NCBI GenBank assembly: GCA_018881555.1
Contig: JACAXG010000053.1
Coordinates: forward strand, 4,019,210-4,083,209
Length of the DNA: 64,000 nucleotides
Source: Amblyornis subalaris
Lineage: Eukaryota > Chordata > Aves > Passeriformes > Ptilonorhynchidae
Direction of reading: 5' to 3'
Shown here: positions 1 through 45,400 of the stretch, piece by piece
How the letters are laid out: each line of letters begins with the position of its first letter
Numbering within the stretch: the stretch's first letter is position 1
The notes under the pieces: model-generated
Told to the model about the DNA's origin: nothing
What the model saw: only the letters and a program-made list of their open reading frames with translations
The model's database searches: none
Program-made: the position numbers and the translations under genes

Positions 1-33210
<33,210 letters not shown>

Positions 33211-34313
33211 AGACTGACGTTCTCCAGGGCCACATCCCGGTGGTGATGGGAGAGGGCACCTGCAGTTCCACTAATTTGTCAAGACAGGCCATTTACAAAA
33301 CGAGCCAGGGGTACCACTAATGTTAGCCTTAATGTAGCTGGGAGTCAGATCAAAAAGAAAATACACTGGGGCTTGGGGGAGTAAGTGTGTGGTGAAAAGA
33401 AATGGGTCAGTGGGGGAAAAAAATGGGGGAACTGATTGAATCTGATGTTGTAGATATTTGTCTCATTATTCAAATGAGAGAGAAAGGGGCATTATCACAC
33501 TTTTAATTTGGTGGAAAAAAGGCAAGCTAGAATTGCAGGCACATGCAAAGAAGAAACATTGATGCATCCAGTAGATTTTAAAAAGAGTCCTGCAAAAACA
33601 ATTCATGGAGCAATGCACTTACTGGGGAGGGGGTTACAGACATGTCACTACACTGCACAAAGGCAAAATTTGGGATTTTTTTACCTAAACCACATCTGCT
33701 AGTTTTAGTAACNTGTATTAGGAATACCTGTATCTTGGAGCTCTTTTGTCTTCATATAATGCATATAATGACAGTTCTGTAGATAGCTGTGTGTTTAGGC
33801 TGCAGTTTCACAGTTCCTTTCGGCAGGTGGGGTCTCATGTGTAAATGAGCACTGAATTTGGCCCTTCCTTTTAGAGCTCAGTCTGTGGCAAGGAGCTGGT
33901 CTCCTTTCTGATTTATTGCAACAGTGTCACTTCCTGTCAGTATTTTCCCACTCACAGGGAAGATGGATGNAGCCATGAAGAAGACATGGACTGAAAAGTT
34001 CAGTAGCAAAGATACAGCAGGCAGATGCTTTCTTCATGGTACAGCATTGCTAGATAAGTATTGTTCAGTGATACAAAAGCTTCCTTTAAAAATTACTTAC
34101 TTCAAGCATCATTTCTGAACAGTACTATATGTATTTCAGACAATGGAAAGCCTATTTTCCTTTGATGAATTCTTCACTACAAACCCTGCAAACGGAATAC
34201 AAACCTTGGATGGCATACTGATTCTCAGAAAAAGCCTGATAACAAAACCCAAAATTGCATCTTTTCCCAGTTAACAAAGTAATGTATGTGCCCAAATGAT
34301 TTTCAGCTATAGA

Positions 34314-34319
34314 AATAAA
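34314..34319 (+). terminator. LANCL3: Candidate proximal poly(A) signal of LANCL3
   Basis: This is the first AATAAA I found after the LANCL3 stop codon, about 1.1 kb downstream, followed by T/G-containing sequence. Others lie at 34510 and 34903. Only transcript ends can tell which are used. Confidence 0.3.
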
Positions 34320-37300
34320 GGGGTTGCTCAATAGTAGTTGCACTAGCACTTAAGGTTGCAATTATATGCTGTTTTATATGTATTATAGATATGACATGGT
34401 ACTTGAAAGCTAAAGAAAACACTAACATAGATTTGTACTAAAAATAGAAAATTAATATCTGTATTTAAAATATATTTACTATTTATTTGTTTATTTTTAT
34501 TTATATGGGAATAAAGTAATACCTGTAAAGACAAATAGGGGAGACCAATATGTCAGAAACGGAAGTTAGAGAGAAAAAGCTGCTGTACATGCACTGCCAA
34601 ATAATGCAGTCTCTCTTCCTGCATTCTCAGCTGGGGGAGATTACAATTTCTTTATTTTTAATGCCTAATGGATTAAAGTTCCCATTTCATTTCAGTGGGC
34701 TTTGATCAGGCTATAAGTTGGAGCCGGGTCTTGCAATCCTTTCACATTTTAATATAATAATCCCGTTCCTGCTCTTGCCACTGTTATTTTGATGAGATAG
34801 CTTGCATTATTATGAGCTGCAGATGGATTTCTGTTACTTTGTCTTGCACTGTGCAGCTCTAATTAATTACTTAATCATAGAAATAACCGTATTTCATTAG
34901 TGAATAAAGCAATGCNGTTCTGTATCAGTTTGTCAAGAATTTAGGTATCTGTTAGTGAATGGAAATGTTAAAATTCGATATGCATTTATGTGTTTATCTA
35001 AACACAGAAGTTAAAAGGTTAGAAGGTCTTTTAAGAAAGCCACTAATGTCACTTACTTGGTTACTTTGAGCAGTGAGATGTGTGCACACAGAAGGATGAA
35101 TTCCCCAGGGAGGTGTACACGTGAGGCTGAATCAAAAAGTCAGTGGAGATGTGAGCATGCTCTGCCCAGCCCTGTTGAAATGCTCCTGTTAGATCAGAGC
35201 AAAGTCAGTTGTCAGTAGTGAAGATCCCAAATCCATTAGGATTTTTTGTCTAGTTGCTTCCTGTAATGTGTGTGGCTCATATATTTTGTAACTGGAACCT
35301 TTTTAAACAAATGTTTAAGGAAAGTAAAACTTGGCCTATTCACTTCTTCCCTGTGGTCAATAACTTTTCAGTCTCAATTTTTATTGTAGGGTGATGTCAC
35401 TCAGCTCAAACACATGTAATAACATTTGTGATGTTGCATTTAAATAGCTACTGTAATTGTGTTCTGTCTTATTGGAAGACAGAGAAATAGGTCCTGCTGC
35501 AATCTAGACTCAAACTTTTGCAATCCTGCATTTATTGCTAATGCTTATATTTAGAGATGCAAACATAAACCAAAAATATCTAGTGTTTTGATAACTATAC
35601 CCTAAAAGAAACCCCAAACAATTCCAAACTTAAGCCTTAATGGAATCTACCCATATCAGAATAGTAATCATGACCTTTTGATTTTGTCCCCAGTGCCTAC
35701 TCTTTAATTATCAGTGGGCCACAACATTTGTTTCCAGTTAGTTATTTCTCAGGAGTTGCTTGAAAATGAAAACCATTGTCAAAACCTTAATAAATCTAGA
35801 GCATGATAAATCAGTAACTTTAGATTTAGACCAAGTTTTGAGTGCTGATACTGTAACATATACCACATGTATGTTAAAATTTACCGTAATAGCAGTAGAT
35901 AAAATCACTCTGTTTTACTATATTTAACTTCCAATGGTCAAGTTTGCATTTATCTCTAAATGTGATTCTTCATAAACGGCAGGAAACAAACATTAGGAAC
36001 TCAGTTTTCTAATGTTTTTTTCTTTGTGTCTCTGTAGAATTTCTTCCAATTCACATTCAGAGGAGACTCTGATCTGCTCTGTGTTGTGTTCAACAGCACC
36101 CACAAAACAGATCTCCTGTCTCCACAACCATTCTCCATTTGGTTCTCCATTCTCCATTCTCCACGTTTGGCTTCATTTGATACTAATCCTCAAAGATTAA
36201 GGAAAGAGAACAGTTATTTAAGTAAGAGTTAGTCTGTTCAACAATNAGAAAACCCATGCAGCAACNACCCAGTTTTTGAAATCCAGGACCCAAACATCTC
36301 TGCAGGTTATGCGAGTTCGGCACTGACGTCAGCAAGGGCAGCGCACAAACATCCAGTCTCCTGGGATACATCTGGTAAAAATCTTGGAANGTAATTGCTC
36401 ATCTCTTTCATCAGACATGGCAGTTTGAGCTCACTCTNAGAGATTTGTGGCTTTTCTTACCTGACCTGACTGGGTTAAGGGGGTTGCTAAATGTGCTGCA
36501 GTCACAGCTTCTGAACACAGTGCAAATACACCCCGGGGCTCTTTGGAAAATGTCACTCATTANGTGAGCAGGGGTTTTGTCATCTTTTCCCTCTTTATTG
36601 CCCTTCTGATTTTTTCTCTGTGGTATATATGCTGTTACAAACGCGCTGTTGCAACCTTTATTTGTTGCTTTTAAGACATTGACAGGAAAGCAACCTGAGT
36701 AGAGCTGTCAGCACTTTTCAGTGTAATAAAATATACGGTCCTCTGTGTACCCTTCTTCCTGCTTCGAGAAATCAATCATGCAGCCTTTGCTAGACATTCT
36801 CCGTGGGATGCTGCCTCCTCCTGCTCCTGAATTGGGCCCTTCTGGACTGAAAAATATATTCCTGAACAGATTCTGCCATGGTGCTGTGACAAAAGACTGT
36901 TACAGGAAAGTCGAGGAGCCTCTTTCAAAGTGTAAAACACAATAACTATGTCATGTTTGCACATTAGTCTCTTGGTTGTGTTTAGTTTCTAAATTGTAGG
37001 CAATAGGAATTTAAGTGATATAATAGATTTCTGATTATGCTGTTAAAGCAAAGAGGATGCATTATGTGGGTATTGGTGCTTATTTGTGATGTTCCTGTGT
37101 TTGTGTGGTGCTGTTTGTGAGTAAAGCTGTAGATTACACATCAGTTTAAGGAGCTATATGTTATTCATGACTTTTAGCCTGCCATCCATAGATTACTGTC
37201 AGGGAATAATTTTGAGGGAAAGTAGATCTGTAGTGTCCAGATTTATTGATTCACAGAACCAGATGCAATAAGTTTTATCAACAGTACAGTTCTAACAAAA

Positions 37301-40065
37301 ATACCTTTATTTTTACCTGCTACTCACAACTTCTCATCATAATAACATGTTTATTTTGTGCCCCTGCTTTCAATATCTGCTTTGTTTGCATCACTGTTGC
37401 CTTCAGTTTCCCTGCCTTTGTTTCCCAATCTATGAGTAACTTGAGGAGGCTGAAGAAGCAGCCCAGGTCTTTTGTTCTTGAAAATAAGATTGATTAATTT
37501 TGCTTAAATAGGGTGTTCTGCTGACTTGCATTACATTATTTTATGCTCCCAGATGGTCTCTTCTTACTGGCTTTGCCATTTCCCACCTGCTAAGGAAAGA
37601 TCATTATACTGTATAACAATTGTCACTGGTGTTTTACATCATTAAATCAGAGACTTTCAAGGGAGCATGGTCACTTTTCTCTGTATTTCAGTTCTGTTGG
37701 GACAATCGAAACCAAGTGAAATGGCTAAACATTCCAAAATACACTTTTAAAGGGTTCTGGGAAATATACATGAATGAATGCAATTAAAGTGGTCACCTTT
37801 ATTGCTACTCTGTCGAATTAAGTAATGCTACTTTGATATATGGACACGTAAAGAATAGGACAAGAATACTGATTGGTTTTTTAATGCTGTGGAAAAAATG
37901 AACTGTAGGTATCTGATGTATTCAGAAACGTACAGGGGGCATATGTGCAAATGGAAACTTTGATAAGCAATCAGATTTTTGTACTTACGTAGTTTTCTGC
38001 ATATACAATTACAGCATCTGCCAACACATTGCATGTTTTATGCCAACAGTGACCTATTTTAGTGTATGCATGCATTTTGAGAATATATCCTTGTTCTTTG
38101 GATCTCTGAGGTCTGCCAAGTAAATCTCAGGTGCAGTAATCTTCTCCTACATACCTTGAATATTCACTGGCATGAGTGCATATTCTAATCTGTAGGAGGA
38201 TTAGTATATCAGGAATAAAATTGCCCTATAGATTTTCAAAGAGTAATCTTGCTCTGAAGAACTACACTGATGAGCAATTGCTGGCTAGCAGCACAGCCTG
38301 GACTACTCTGAGAAGACATTTCAGTTTATAAAAATATGTCTTAAACTAAGTAATAGCAGTAGAAAGCTAAATTGAAAAGAAAAAAGAAAATGACCAAAAA
38401 CCACACTGCTAGGGGAACAACATACTTCAAAGCCATAAGCCAAAAATGCTCAGGGCCCACAAACCAATACAGCAATTTAGGGATGTGAATAGGCATTTTC
38501 CAAGGGAATAGCACAGTGCTTCATTGCACAGGTAGTGTTACAGCAAGCACTGTGCAGGTTTCAGCTGCCTTGAACAGCACTTCATTGCCATTATAGCAAA
38601 GTCATCATATGATGAAAAAAATTTGCCTTTAAAGGAGTTTCCTGTAGCTGAACCTACTGCCCACTCCTATCTTTTAATGGAACAGAAGTGATGTGCACTA
38701 TCCATGATCAGGCAGTTTAAAAAAATACATTCAAGAAGCCAACAAGTACCAACTTTTCAATCTACCTTTGAATTATTAAACCTCCTGACTAATCTGTACT
38801 ATCACCATTGGTCCTATATCCTGCATATTTAAAATTCTACATCATGCTCTCAAAAAAAATTAATTTATAAATAGCAATCTGCTTGAAAATACATAAGGCC
38901 ATATTTATTTTTAATACTTAGAAGGGAGTTCTAAGAGAATTGACTTTGTTCATTGCATGACTCAAACAGAAGATGGAGGTGTTTAGGTCAAGTACAGCAA
39001 TACCAACTAGAATGGCAGAAAATTAATTTAAAACTCATATTGCCCAGTGGTATAGTGATATTTGAGTAAAAGAGACTTTATGGTGTAGTGATATTCAGCA
39101 ACAGCACTGTATGACTATACATGCATAGTCCACAGAAAATGCATGTTATGTAGAAGTCCTTAAGTCAATTACATCCCATAGGGAACAGAAAACAGATCCT
39201 AGTCAAACATAAATGTCTACTTCAAATAGAAGAGAAAGGCTGTCTGACCAGAAATTTAACTCTGCTTCTGCCTTCATTACCATGACCGCACAAGAGAGAA
39301 GAGAGATCTCCAAAAATGGTCTGATTTTGCCACTGAGTCGCCTCCTGCACTCGTTTTAAGGGCCTGATAGGCCACCTGCTGATGTCAGTGGTGAGCTGCC
39401 ACTTGATTCCAGGCATGTAAGGTAGGTCCTTCCACACCTGTGAAACAAGGGCAAAACTGTATCATTCCAGACCCCAAGCCTACAAACTTTCCTTTACACA
39501 TGAGTCCCATGGAATTAGTAAGGCTTGTTTGTATAGTGTCCGGAAAGCACAGATGTTTGCATATGCAGGGCCCTATTTGATAGCAGTTTATATACATTTT
39601 ATCTCAATATCTCTGCAATACAGATGAATGCCAATACCAATAAAAAGTACAGGGAACTTAAATGGCATTATTTCATGTCTAGTTTGTGTTGGTGATGCTT
39701 GATTATTCAGTATATTCCAACGTGTTCTGTTAATTCCTTGAGTACGTGCCACACCCTAGATTGGTTTCTCAGTGTTACAGCTGTTCACAGCCATGATGTG
39801 GTACAGGCCTGTAGAATCAAGGTTGATTTGATTCTTTAGATATGCACCTTATTGTTTAAAAGCAGGACCCCTGCTTTTCCAATATTTTAAACACTGTGAT
39901 CTTTCAGAATGTGTTTATTGTATTAGTTTTGTATTGTAGATTATGATAGAAACTAGATTTTATAGCTTTTTAAAAGCAGTGACAATACCAAGCTTCATAG
40001 TGGCAGAACAAACTCTCTGTATATCCATATTATGAATATTAAAGCTGTGATTATATTTTGCCTTA

Positions 40066-40071
40066 AATAAA
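40066..40071 (+). terminator. Candidate distal poly(A) signal
   Basis: AATAAA within CTTAAATAAAAGTCC is followed about 30-50 bases later by a T/G-rich stretch (ggattgtttatttctgtc), the layout of a real cleavage site. Upstream is an additional ATTAAA at about 40038. If it belongs to LANCL3, the 3' UTR would be nearly 7 kb. Confidence 0.3.
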
Positions 40072-41338
40072 AGTCCAACCTTGAACAGTATGATTTTGCA
40101 TTGGATTGTTTATTTCTGTCTTATCTTTCATAGTGTTGGCAACTCTTCTTTCCAGAAGTTCAGTCATGACTTAATGCTCCAAAAGCTTTTCAGTGGTTAT
40201 CAAAAGTAAAATAAATCATTTTAGAATTAGATAAATCATCCAAGCTGCACGTAGGGTTTAAGTAACACTCTCTCATGGTAGTTTCCCACAAGACAAGACA
40301 GGTTGCTTTTGGCCTGTAAGTTAAAGTTTCCCACTCTCAGTATTTATTGTCAGCCTGCTTAAATCGCAGTTTTCGTGGCCTCTTTCCTTTCCAGAAAGAC
40401 CCCTCCATTCCCAATGATGGACACAAGCATTAAATTNACCTAGGCCTGCCTACAACAAGGTTTCCATCTTTGTCATCATGAGCTGAGCTCAACTAGAGCT
40501 GAGCAATGGAATCCAGATTTGCCAGTGCAGCAGTTCAAGAAATGGCCCAAAAAATTGTTTCTTGGCATTTTTTGTATAAATCTGGTGACACCCTAAGTTG
40601 CAATAAAGAACAGGAGCAGATATGCAGAAGTAGCCATTAGCATTATCCCATTAATAATATCTCAGACTCCTTATCTTGCCTCCTTGTGCTCCTGTAGGTC
40701 CCAGGTCTGTAGCTAACCCTCACATGGATATCAGCAATTCCCTGGGAAGAGGAAAGGAGAAACAAGATCCATCACCAGAGCCAGCTGGGCATGAACCAAG
40801 TACCTGCTCCAAGAGCAGGAGAGAAGAAATGACTGGAGACTCGTGTGCAGGACAGAGACACCATCTGCCAACCTGACTTGGTACCTTAGTTTTATTTCTT
40901 GCCAGGTGCTCAGGTTCAGGATCTCATGGAGAAACTGCAAAGGCTTGTCTTTCCCTCAGGCTGTCACCTTGTGCTGCTCGCCCGCGCAGGCGAGTGATAC
41001 TGCCAGGATGAGCATATGCATCTCCAGGACTCCAGAGTTTTGGTGGCAAGGGAGAAAGTAGCCTGCTGGTGAAGGGGAAAGGCCCAGGGACAGCAGGCGA
41101 ATGCCATGGGCCCACAGCTGGTGTCACAGCAGGGCTTAGGGGGCTATGGCTCGAGGAACCTTTGAAGGAGAAGGGCTGGCAAAGCACAGGGAGATCCACC
41201 TGGCAAAGTGCTAAAAAGGCACCTCTGACACTGTCACACTGCCCTGCTCAGGGGGCTCTGAGCTGGGTGCATTAGGGGAGGCTCCACAGCACTCTTGCAT
41301 TCTTTACTGCCTTTTGTTTGTTTCTTTTTGTTGTGAGG

Positions 41339-41366
41339 TTTATTTATTTATTTATTTATTTATTTA
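41339..41366 (+). repeat. (TTTA)7 microsatellite
   Basis: Seven perfect TTTA units lie about 100 bp before a plus-strand CR1 and 860 bp upstream of the XK start codon. The tract is likely length-polymorphic. Confidence 0.95.
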
Positions 41367-41469
41367 GTCATCTGTCTCTCAGCCTTTATTTTTGCACAGC
41401 GTTATTTTCTTCCGGGTACAGGACTTCGCCCTTGCGTCTTCCTTTCAGGTTCTCTGTTTTATCACCCTC

Positions 41470-41805
41470 TACAACTCCCTGGCAGGAGGTTGTAGCCAGG
41501 TGGGGCTCGGTCTCTTCTCACAGGCAACCAGCGACAAGACAAGAGGACATGCTCTGAAGGTGGACCAGGNGGGGTTTAGGTTGGACATTAAGAAGATTTC
41601 CTCACGGAAAGGGTGACTAGACATTGGAACGGGCTGCCCGGGGAGGTGGTGGAGTCAGCGTCCCCGGAGGGGCTTAAGGNAAGACTGGATGTGGCACTCT
41701 GGTACCATGCGCCATGGTCTGGTTGACACGGTGGTGATCAGTGCTAGGTTGAACTCGACGATCTCAGAGGTCTTTTCCAGCCTAACTGACGATGTGACTG
41801 TGTGA
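41470..41805 (+). mobile_element. CR1 LINE 3' fragment (plus orientation)
   Basis: The forward CR1 3' region is clear: ggaggttgtagccaggtggg, tctcttctcacaggcaacca, gacaagacaagaggacat, ttggaacgggctgcccgggg, aggtggtggagtc, ggatgtggcactc, and the terminus ggtcttttccagcctaactg with a gtgactgtgtgat tail. It ends about 15 bp before the XK CpG island. It contains N calls at 41570 and 41680. Confidence 0.93.
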
Positions 41806-41960
41806 TCTCTCCAGCCCGACGGAGCGCCCTGAAGAGCACCCGCACGCCCCTTCCCACCGATCCCCCTCAGTTCAGTTCTGTATCTTATCGGCTGAAGGAG
41901 ACGTGATAAAGGGGCGCTCCCCGCGCACCGCCTGGGAACCTTCCTGCGTTTACAGCCCGG

Positions 41961-42045
41961 CCAAGATCCAACCTCAGACAGGATCCAACGCCGGCCAGGA
42001 TCCAGCCCCGACCAGGATCCGTGCCCGGCCAGGACCGAGGCCCGT
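41961..42045 (+). repeat. 17-bp minisatellite, 5 copies, upstream of XK
   Basis: Five consecutive 17-bp units start at 41961, 41978, 41995, 42012 and 42029. The shared core is CCAGGATCC followed by a variable G/C-rich 8-mer. The period is exact and the units differ at several positions. The array ends 154 bp before the XK ATG, so it lies in the promoter or 5' UTR. Confidence 0.9.
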
Positions 42046-42199
42046 CAGGCCCACGGTCGGTGGCCCGTGGGGTGCCGGCGCTCGCCGCGGGCGGAGGCCG
42101 CTGGCCGGCAGCGGGCGTGGCGCTCCCCCTGGCGGGCACTGGGCCGCACCGCGCCTCGGCTGGGCGGGCCGGGCGGGCCGGGCTGGGGCGGCCGCTGCG

Positions 42200-42444
42200 A
42201 TGAAATTCCCGGGCTCCGTCCTCGTCTCCCTCGCCCTCTTCGTGACCGAGACGATGGCCGCGCTGTGCCTGAGCGGGACGTACCGCGCGGCGGGGGACCG
42301 CATGTGGCAGGGGCTGACGCTGTTCTTCGCCCTCCTGCCCTGCGTGCTGGTGCAGCTCAGCCTGGTCTTCATCCACCGCGACGTGAGCCGCGACCGCCCG
42401 CTGCTGCTGCTGCTGCACCTGCTGCAGCTGGGGCCGCTCTTCAG
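42200..42444 (+). CDS. XK: XK coding exon 1 (residues 1-81 plus 2 nt)
   Basis: The exon runs from [15 protein letters not shown] to LLQLGPLF and two bases of Arg82. It encodes the first membrane segments. The start has G at -3. The donor consistent with the protein is AG/gtcggt at 42445; a better consensus donor, gtgagt, starts four bases further on and would shift the frame. The N-terminal reading frame extends open upstream without an ATG. Confidence 0.95.
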
Positions 42445-45400
42445 GTCGGTGAGTCCGTCCCGCCGCTCAGCGGGCCGGGGCCGGGGCCGGGGCCGGGGCC
42501 GGGGCCGGGGCCGGGGCCGGGGCCGGGGCCGGGGCCGGGGCGGGGACCGGGGCCGGGGCCGGGGCCGGGGCCGAGCCCGGGGGCGCCCGGAGCCCCCCGG
42601 CCTTTGTGCGGTGCGGGCGGGGCCGCTCCGCTCTGCACGGCCGGGAGCCGCGACCGCGTCCTGCCGCAGCCGCGGGAGAAACCGTGCCCTTTGGAAATCC
42701 CTCGGGCAGAAACCCGCGGGCCGATCCCCGGGGAAGAGGGGCTCAGCCCTGCCGGGGCCGCGGGGAGCGGGGAGAGCCCGCTCCGCGTCCGCTCTGCGCT
42801 GGGTTTGCATCCGTGCGGCTTCTTGCAGATTCGCTCCGTGCGTGTTCGCNGCTGGCTCATCCACAGCGCTTCGCTCCAGGTCACTTCAAAGAGAGAACGG
42901 GAAATTCTTCACTCGGTTGCGAGTTTAGAACAACGATAGTACNCATCCCATCCGTGCGTCTGGAAAATAGCACTGATGCTCTAGTCTGCCTCTTCTTTCC
43001 AAATGTGAGATTCCTGCCCCAAATTGCTTTGGAGGTTTTTTCAACTTCAATTCAACGTCTCACTGAAAATACCCTTAGGAAAAAAAANAACAAACCAGAT
43101 AGATGAAAAGTTACAGCAGTGGTGCCACTCCAAGACAAAATGTTTGCTGGAGGCATTAATCTTAAATTTATATTCAAATCTTTTATTTAAAAAGAAAGGG
43201 AATTGCAGTGTGTCTGTAGCAGAGACTAGGAGAAGTATCACCAACTTTTTGAAATAATTTGGGTAATGTNTAAAAGGAAGACTTTTTCACACTAAGTATG
43301 AACAATTTGGATATTACAAGATACCTTAAACTTTAGAAACCTTGACTTCTATAACCATGAATGGATTTTTTGTTTGCTTTGTTAATATTTTAAAGATATC
43401 TATGTTACAGCTTAACAGTTAGTTCTTTAAGAGTTCTGATTTTTGAAAAGCTAAGAACAAAATGCTTCCACATTCTTGGAAAATATGAGAGGAACCAAAG
43501 AGAAAGAAAATATCAAAAATTATGTTCATGACTTTTGTCTTTCTAAATGAATTTCATGAGGTCAGACAAGGAAAGAATGTCATGTCAAGCTGGAAGATGT
43601 GAAGAAGCAAACAAAAGATGTAAGCAACAAGAAGAAATTGAAGGGTTTTCATTCTAATTATCTGAAAGAAACATAGACTTACATTTTGACCTCAACCACC
43701 AAGCACGGCTTGACTTTCTGTTTCTTTCTCAACATCAAGTTTATCTGTTTACAACACAAGTCTTATCTAGCGCAGAACAGAGTTCCTGCTCTCTTGGTGA
43801 ACTTGCAGCTGCAGTCACTGCTGTAAAACTAGTGAGCATATGAAAGCCCTCTCCTCTACTAAAGTGTGTTGCCAACTCTGCACTTCTTCCTTTCTCAAAG
43901 ATTTACAAACTTAGGGTTTCCAGAAGGTTTGAAGATGTTCTGGAGGTGCTGCAGCAAACCTGTGCACAGTGCCCATGCCGTCGTTTAGGTACGACAAAGN
44001 GATTTGACTCTCTAACCCCTGGATAACTGGAATTACAATTACTAATTTAAAAAGGGTAGTATGTTCATGCTACCTGGAAAACTTTTTTCCTGCTAAAGGC
44101 TGGAAGGATGCTACAAATTAAAGGTTTAATAGAAAACAACCTCTCTTTAGTTTTAGGGAAATGTGTCTGTTTGTAGGATACAGTACAAAAGTGTGGGAAG
44201 GCCAAGTGATCTGAGACAGAGAGTAAAGGGTTTGTGGGTTTTTTCCTTCCTTGCCTTCCTGCAACTAAAGATTGCTGTATCTGTCAGAAGAGGAAACTGA
44301 TTGCTTCCTGACAGAGACAGCTCTGCACTGTAAATGCTGATGTGTTTTAACACACAAAATACCTTACCTTTCCCTACTTTGCAAGGAGACTTTCTATCCT
44401 GTATGGGCTGGCATACACACCAGTCTGAGGTGATAACTAGAAGGCAANGTATTTTTTGGCTGTATCATCACTGCACTGTGGCTTTAACTTTTCTAAGCTG
44501 AAAAGGACCATTGTCCTTGGAGGCATTTTACTCCATCCTTGTAGACAAACCTCTGCTCCTTTTCACCACAGTCAGTCATCTGCTTCCCTCGTGTGAAGCC
44601 TTGCTCCATGCTCCCTGTTGGGACTCTTGTATTTCACTGGCACAGCCCGGGGCTGTTGGTCAAATTAGGTCAAATAGGACACAGACAGCAGAGCCTCCCC
44701 AGGCTCTGTCTGCTTGTGGCATGAGAATGAAACGTTTAAGAACCTTTAGGCTGTGTGTGATGACATGCTGCAACAGAGGGCTGGCAGCTTTGGCTGGCTT
44801 TAAAGAAAAGCTTAACACCAACTTTTTAACTATCTCAGTTCAGTTTGGTATGATACAGAATAGTCAGGATTTCTCCATTCAGACTCAAATACTTGAGTAT
44901 CAGTGCACTGCTTTACCAAAAGCCCATGTATGTTGTGTGAGCTTTTCTTCATCATCTCAAAATCTAGATTTTTTTTTTCCCCTTCTGTTTTTCCTTAAAA
45001 AACCTCACCGTTTAAATTTTGGGGAATGGTTTGGAAATATCTTGCAAGCCTTGCAAGCCAAACGATTCAGCCTATTTTGAATCATCTGTGTGATGGGGAA
45101 AAAGTACATTCTCTCATAAAACCTTCTTGCATACCACCACCATCCCCAAACACCCACACTCCACCTGTTCAGGAGGCACTCGCTGTCCTGCTGCCACCAC
45201 TGGAAGGACTAAAATTAGGTAGCATCCCTCTTCCTGGAGAGGACTTTAGGTGTACTGTTAATGTACCCCTTTTAAATTTCTTCTCCCACTCCCTAGGAGT
45301 TTCTCTATAAATTTGGAGCAATTTGTAGAGCAAAATTCCTATCTCCCTTAGTGGCCTGGCTGTTATCCTCAGGATGCAGGCATGCCAGAGGCTCTGCAGA

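Larger units (their letters stand above)
33211..41819 (+). other. LANCL3 3' UTR and LANCL3-XK intergenic region
   Basis: No coding exon is recognised over 8.6 kb. The first part must be LANCL3 3' UTR, but its end is not fixed. AATAAA hexamers occur at several places, including 34314, 34510, 34903 and 40066. A (TTTA)7 microsatellite and a CR1 lie just before the XK island. The rest is unremarkable AT-rich DNA. Confidence 0.7.
41820..42860 (+). promoter_or_regulatory. XK: CpG island and probable promoter of XK
   Basis: Very GC-rich, CpG-dense sequence surrounds XK exon 1, starting right after the CR1. GC-box-like GGGCGGG cores occur at about 42161-42176. There is no clear TATA box. The island includes a 17-bp minisatellite upstream of the ATG and a GGGGCC tract downstream of the exon. 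Confidence 0.75.

Noticed and set aside
36120..36170. TTCTCCATT-type short repeat
   Set aside because: Only a few imperfect units; trivial low-complexity sequence.
41974..42939. Long overlapping open frames on both strands around XK exon 1, with Gly-Pro or Pro-Arg runs
   Set aside because: They result from GC-rich DNA and the GGGGCC tract lacking stop codons. Only the MKFPGSVL frame matches a protein family.
44511..45080. 189-codon plus-strand open frame in XK intron 1
   Set aside because: It opens with TTG, shows no domain or signal, and ends in a low-complexity T-rich stretch.
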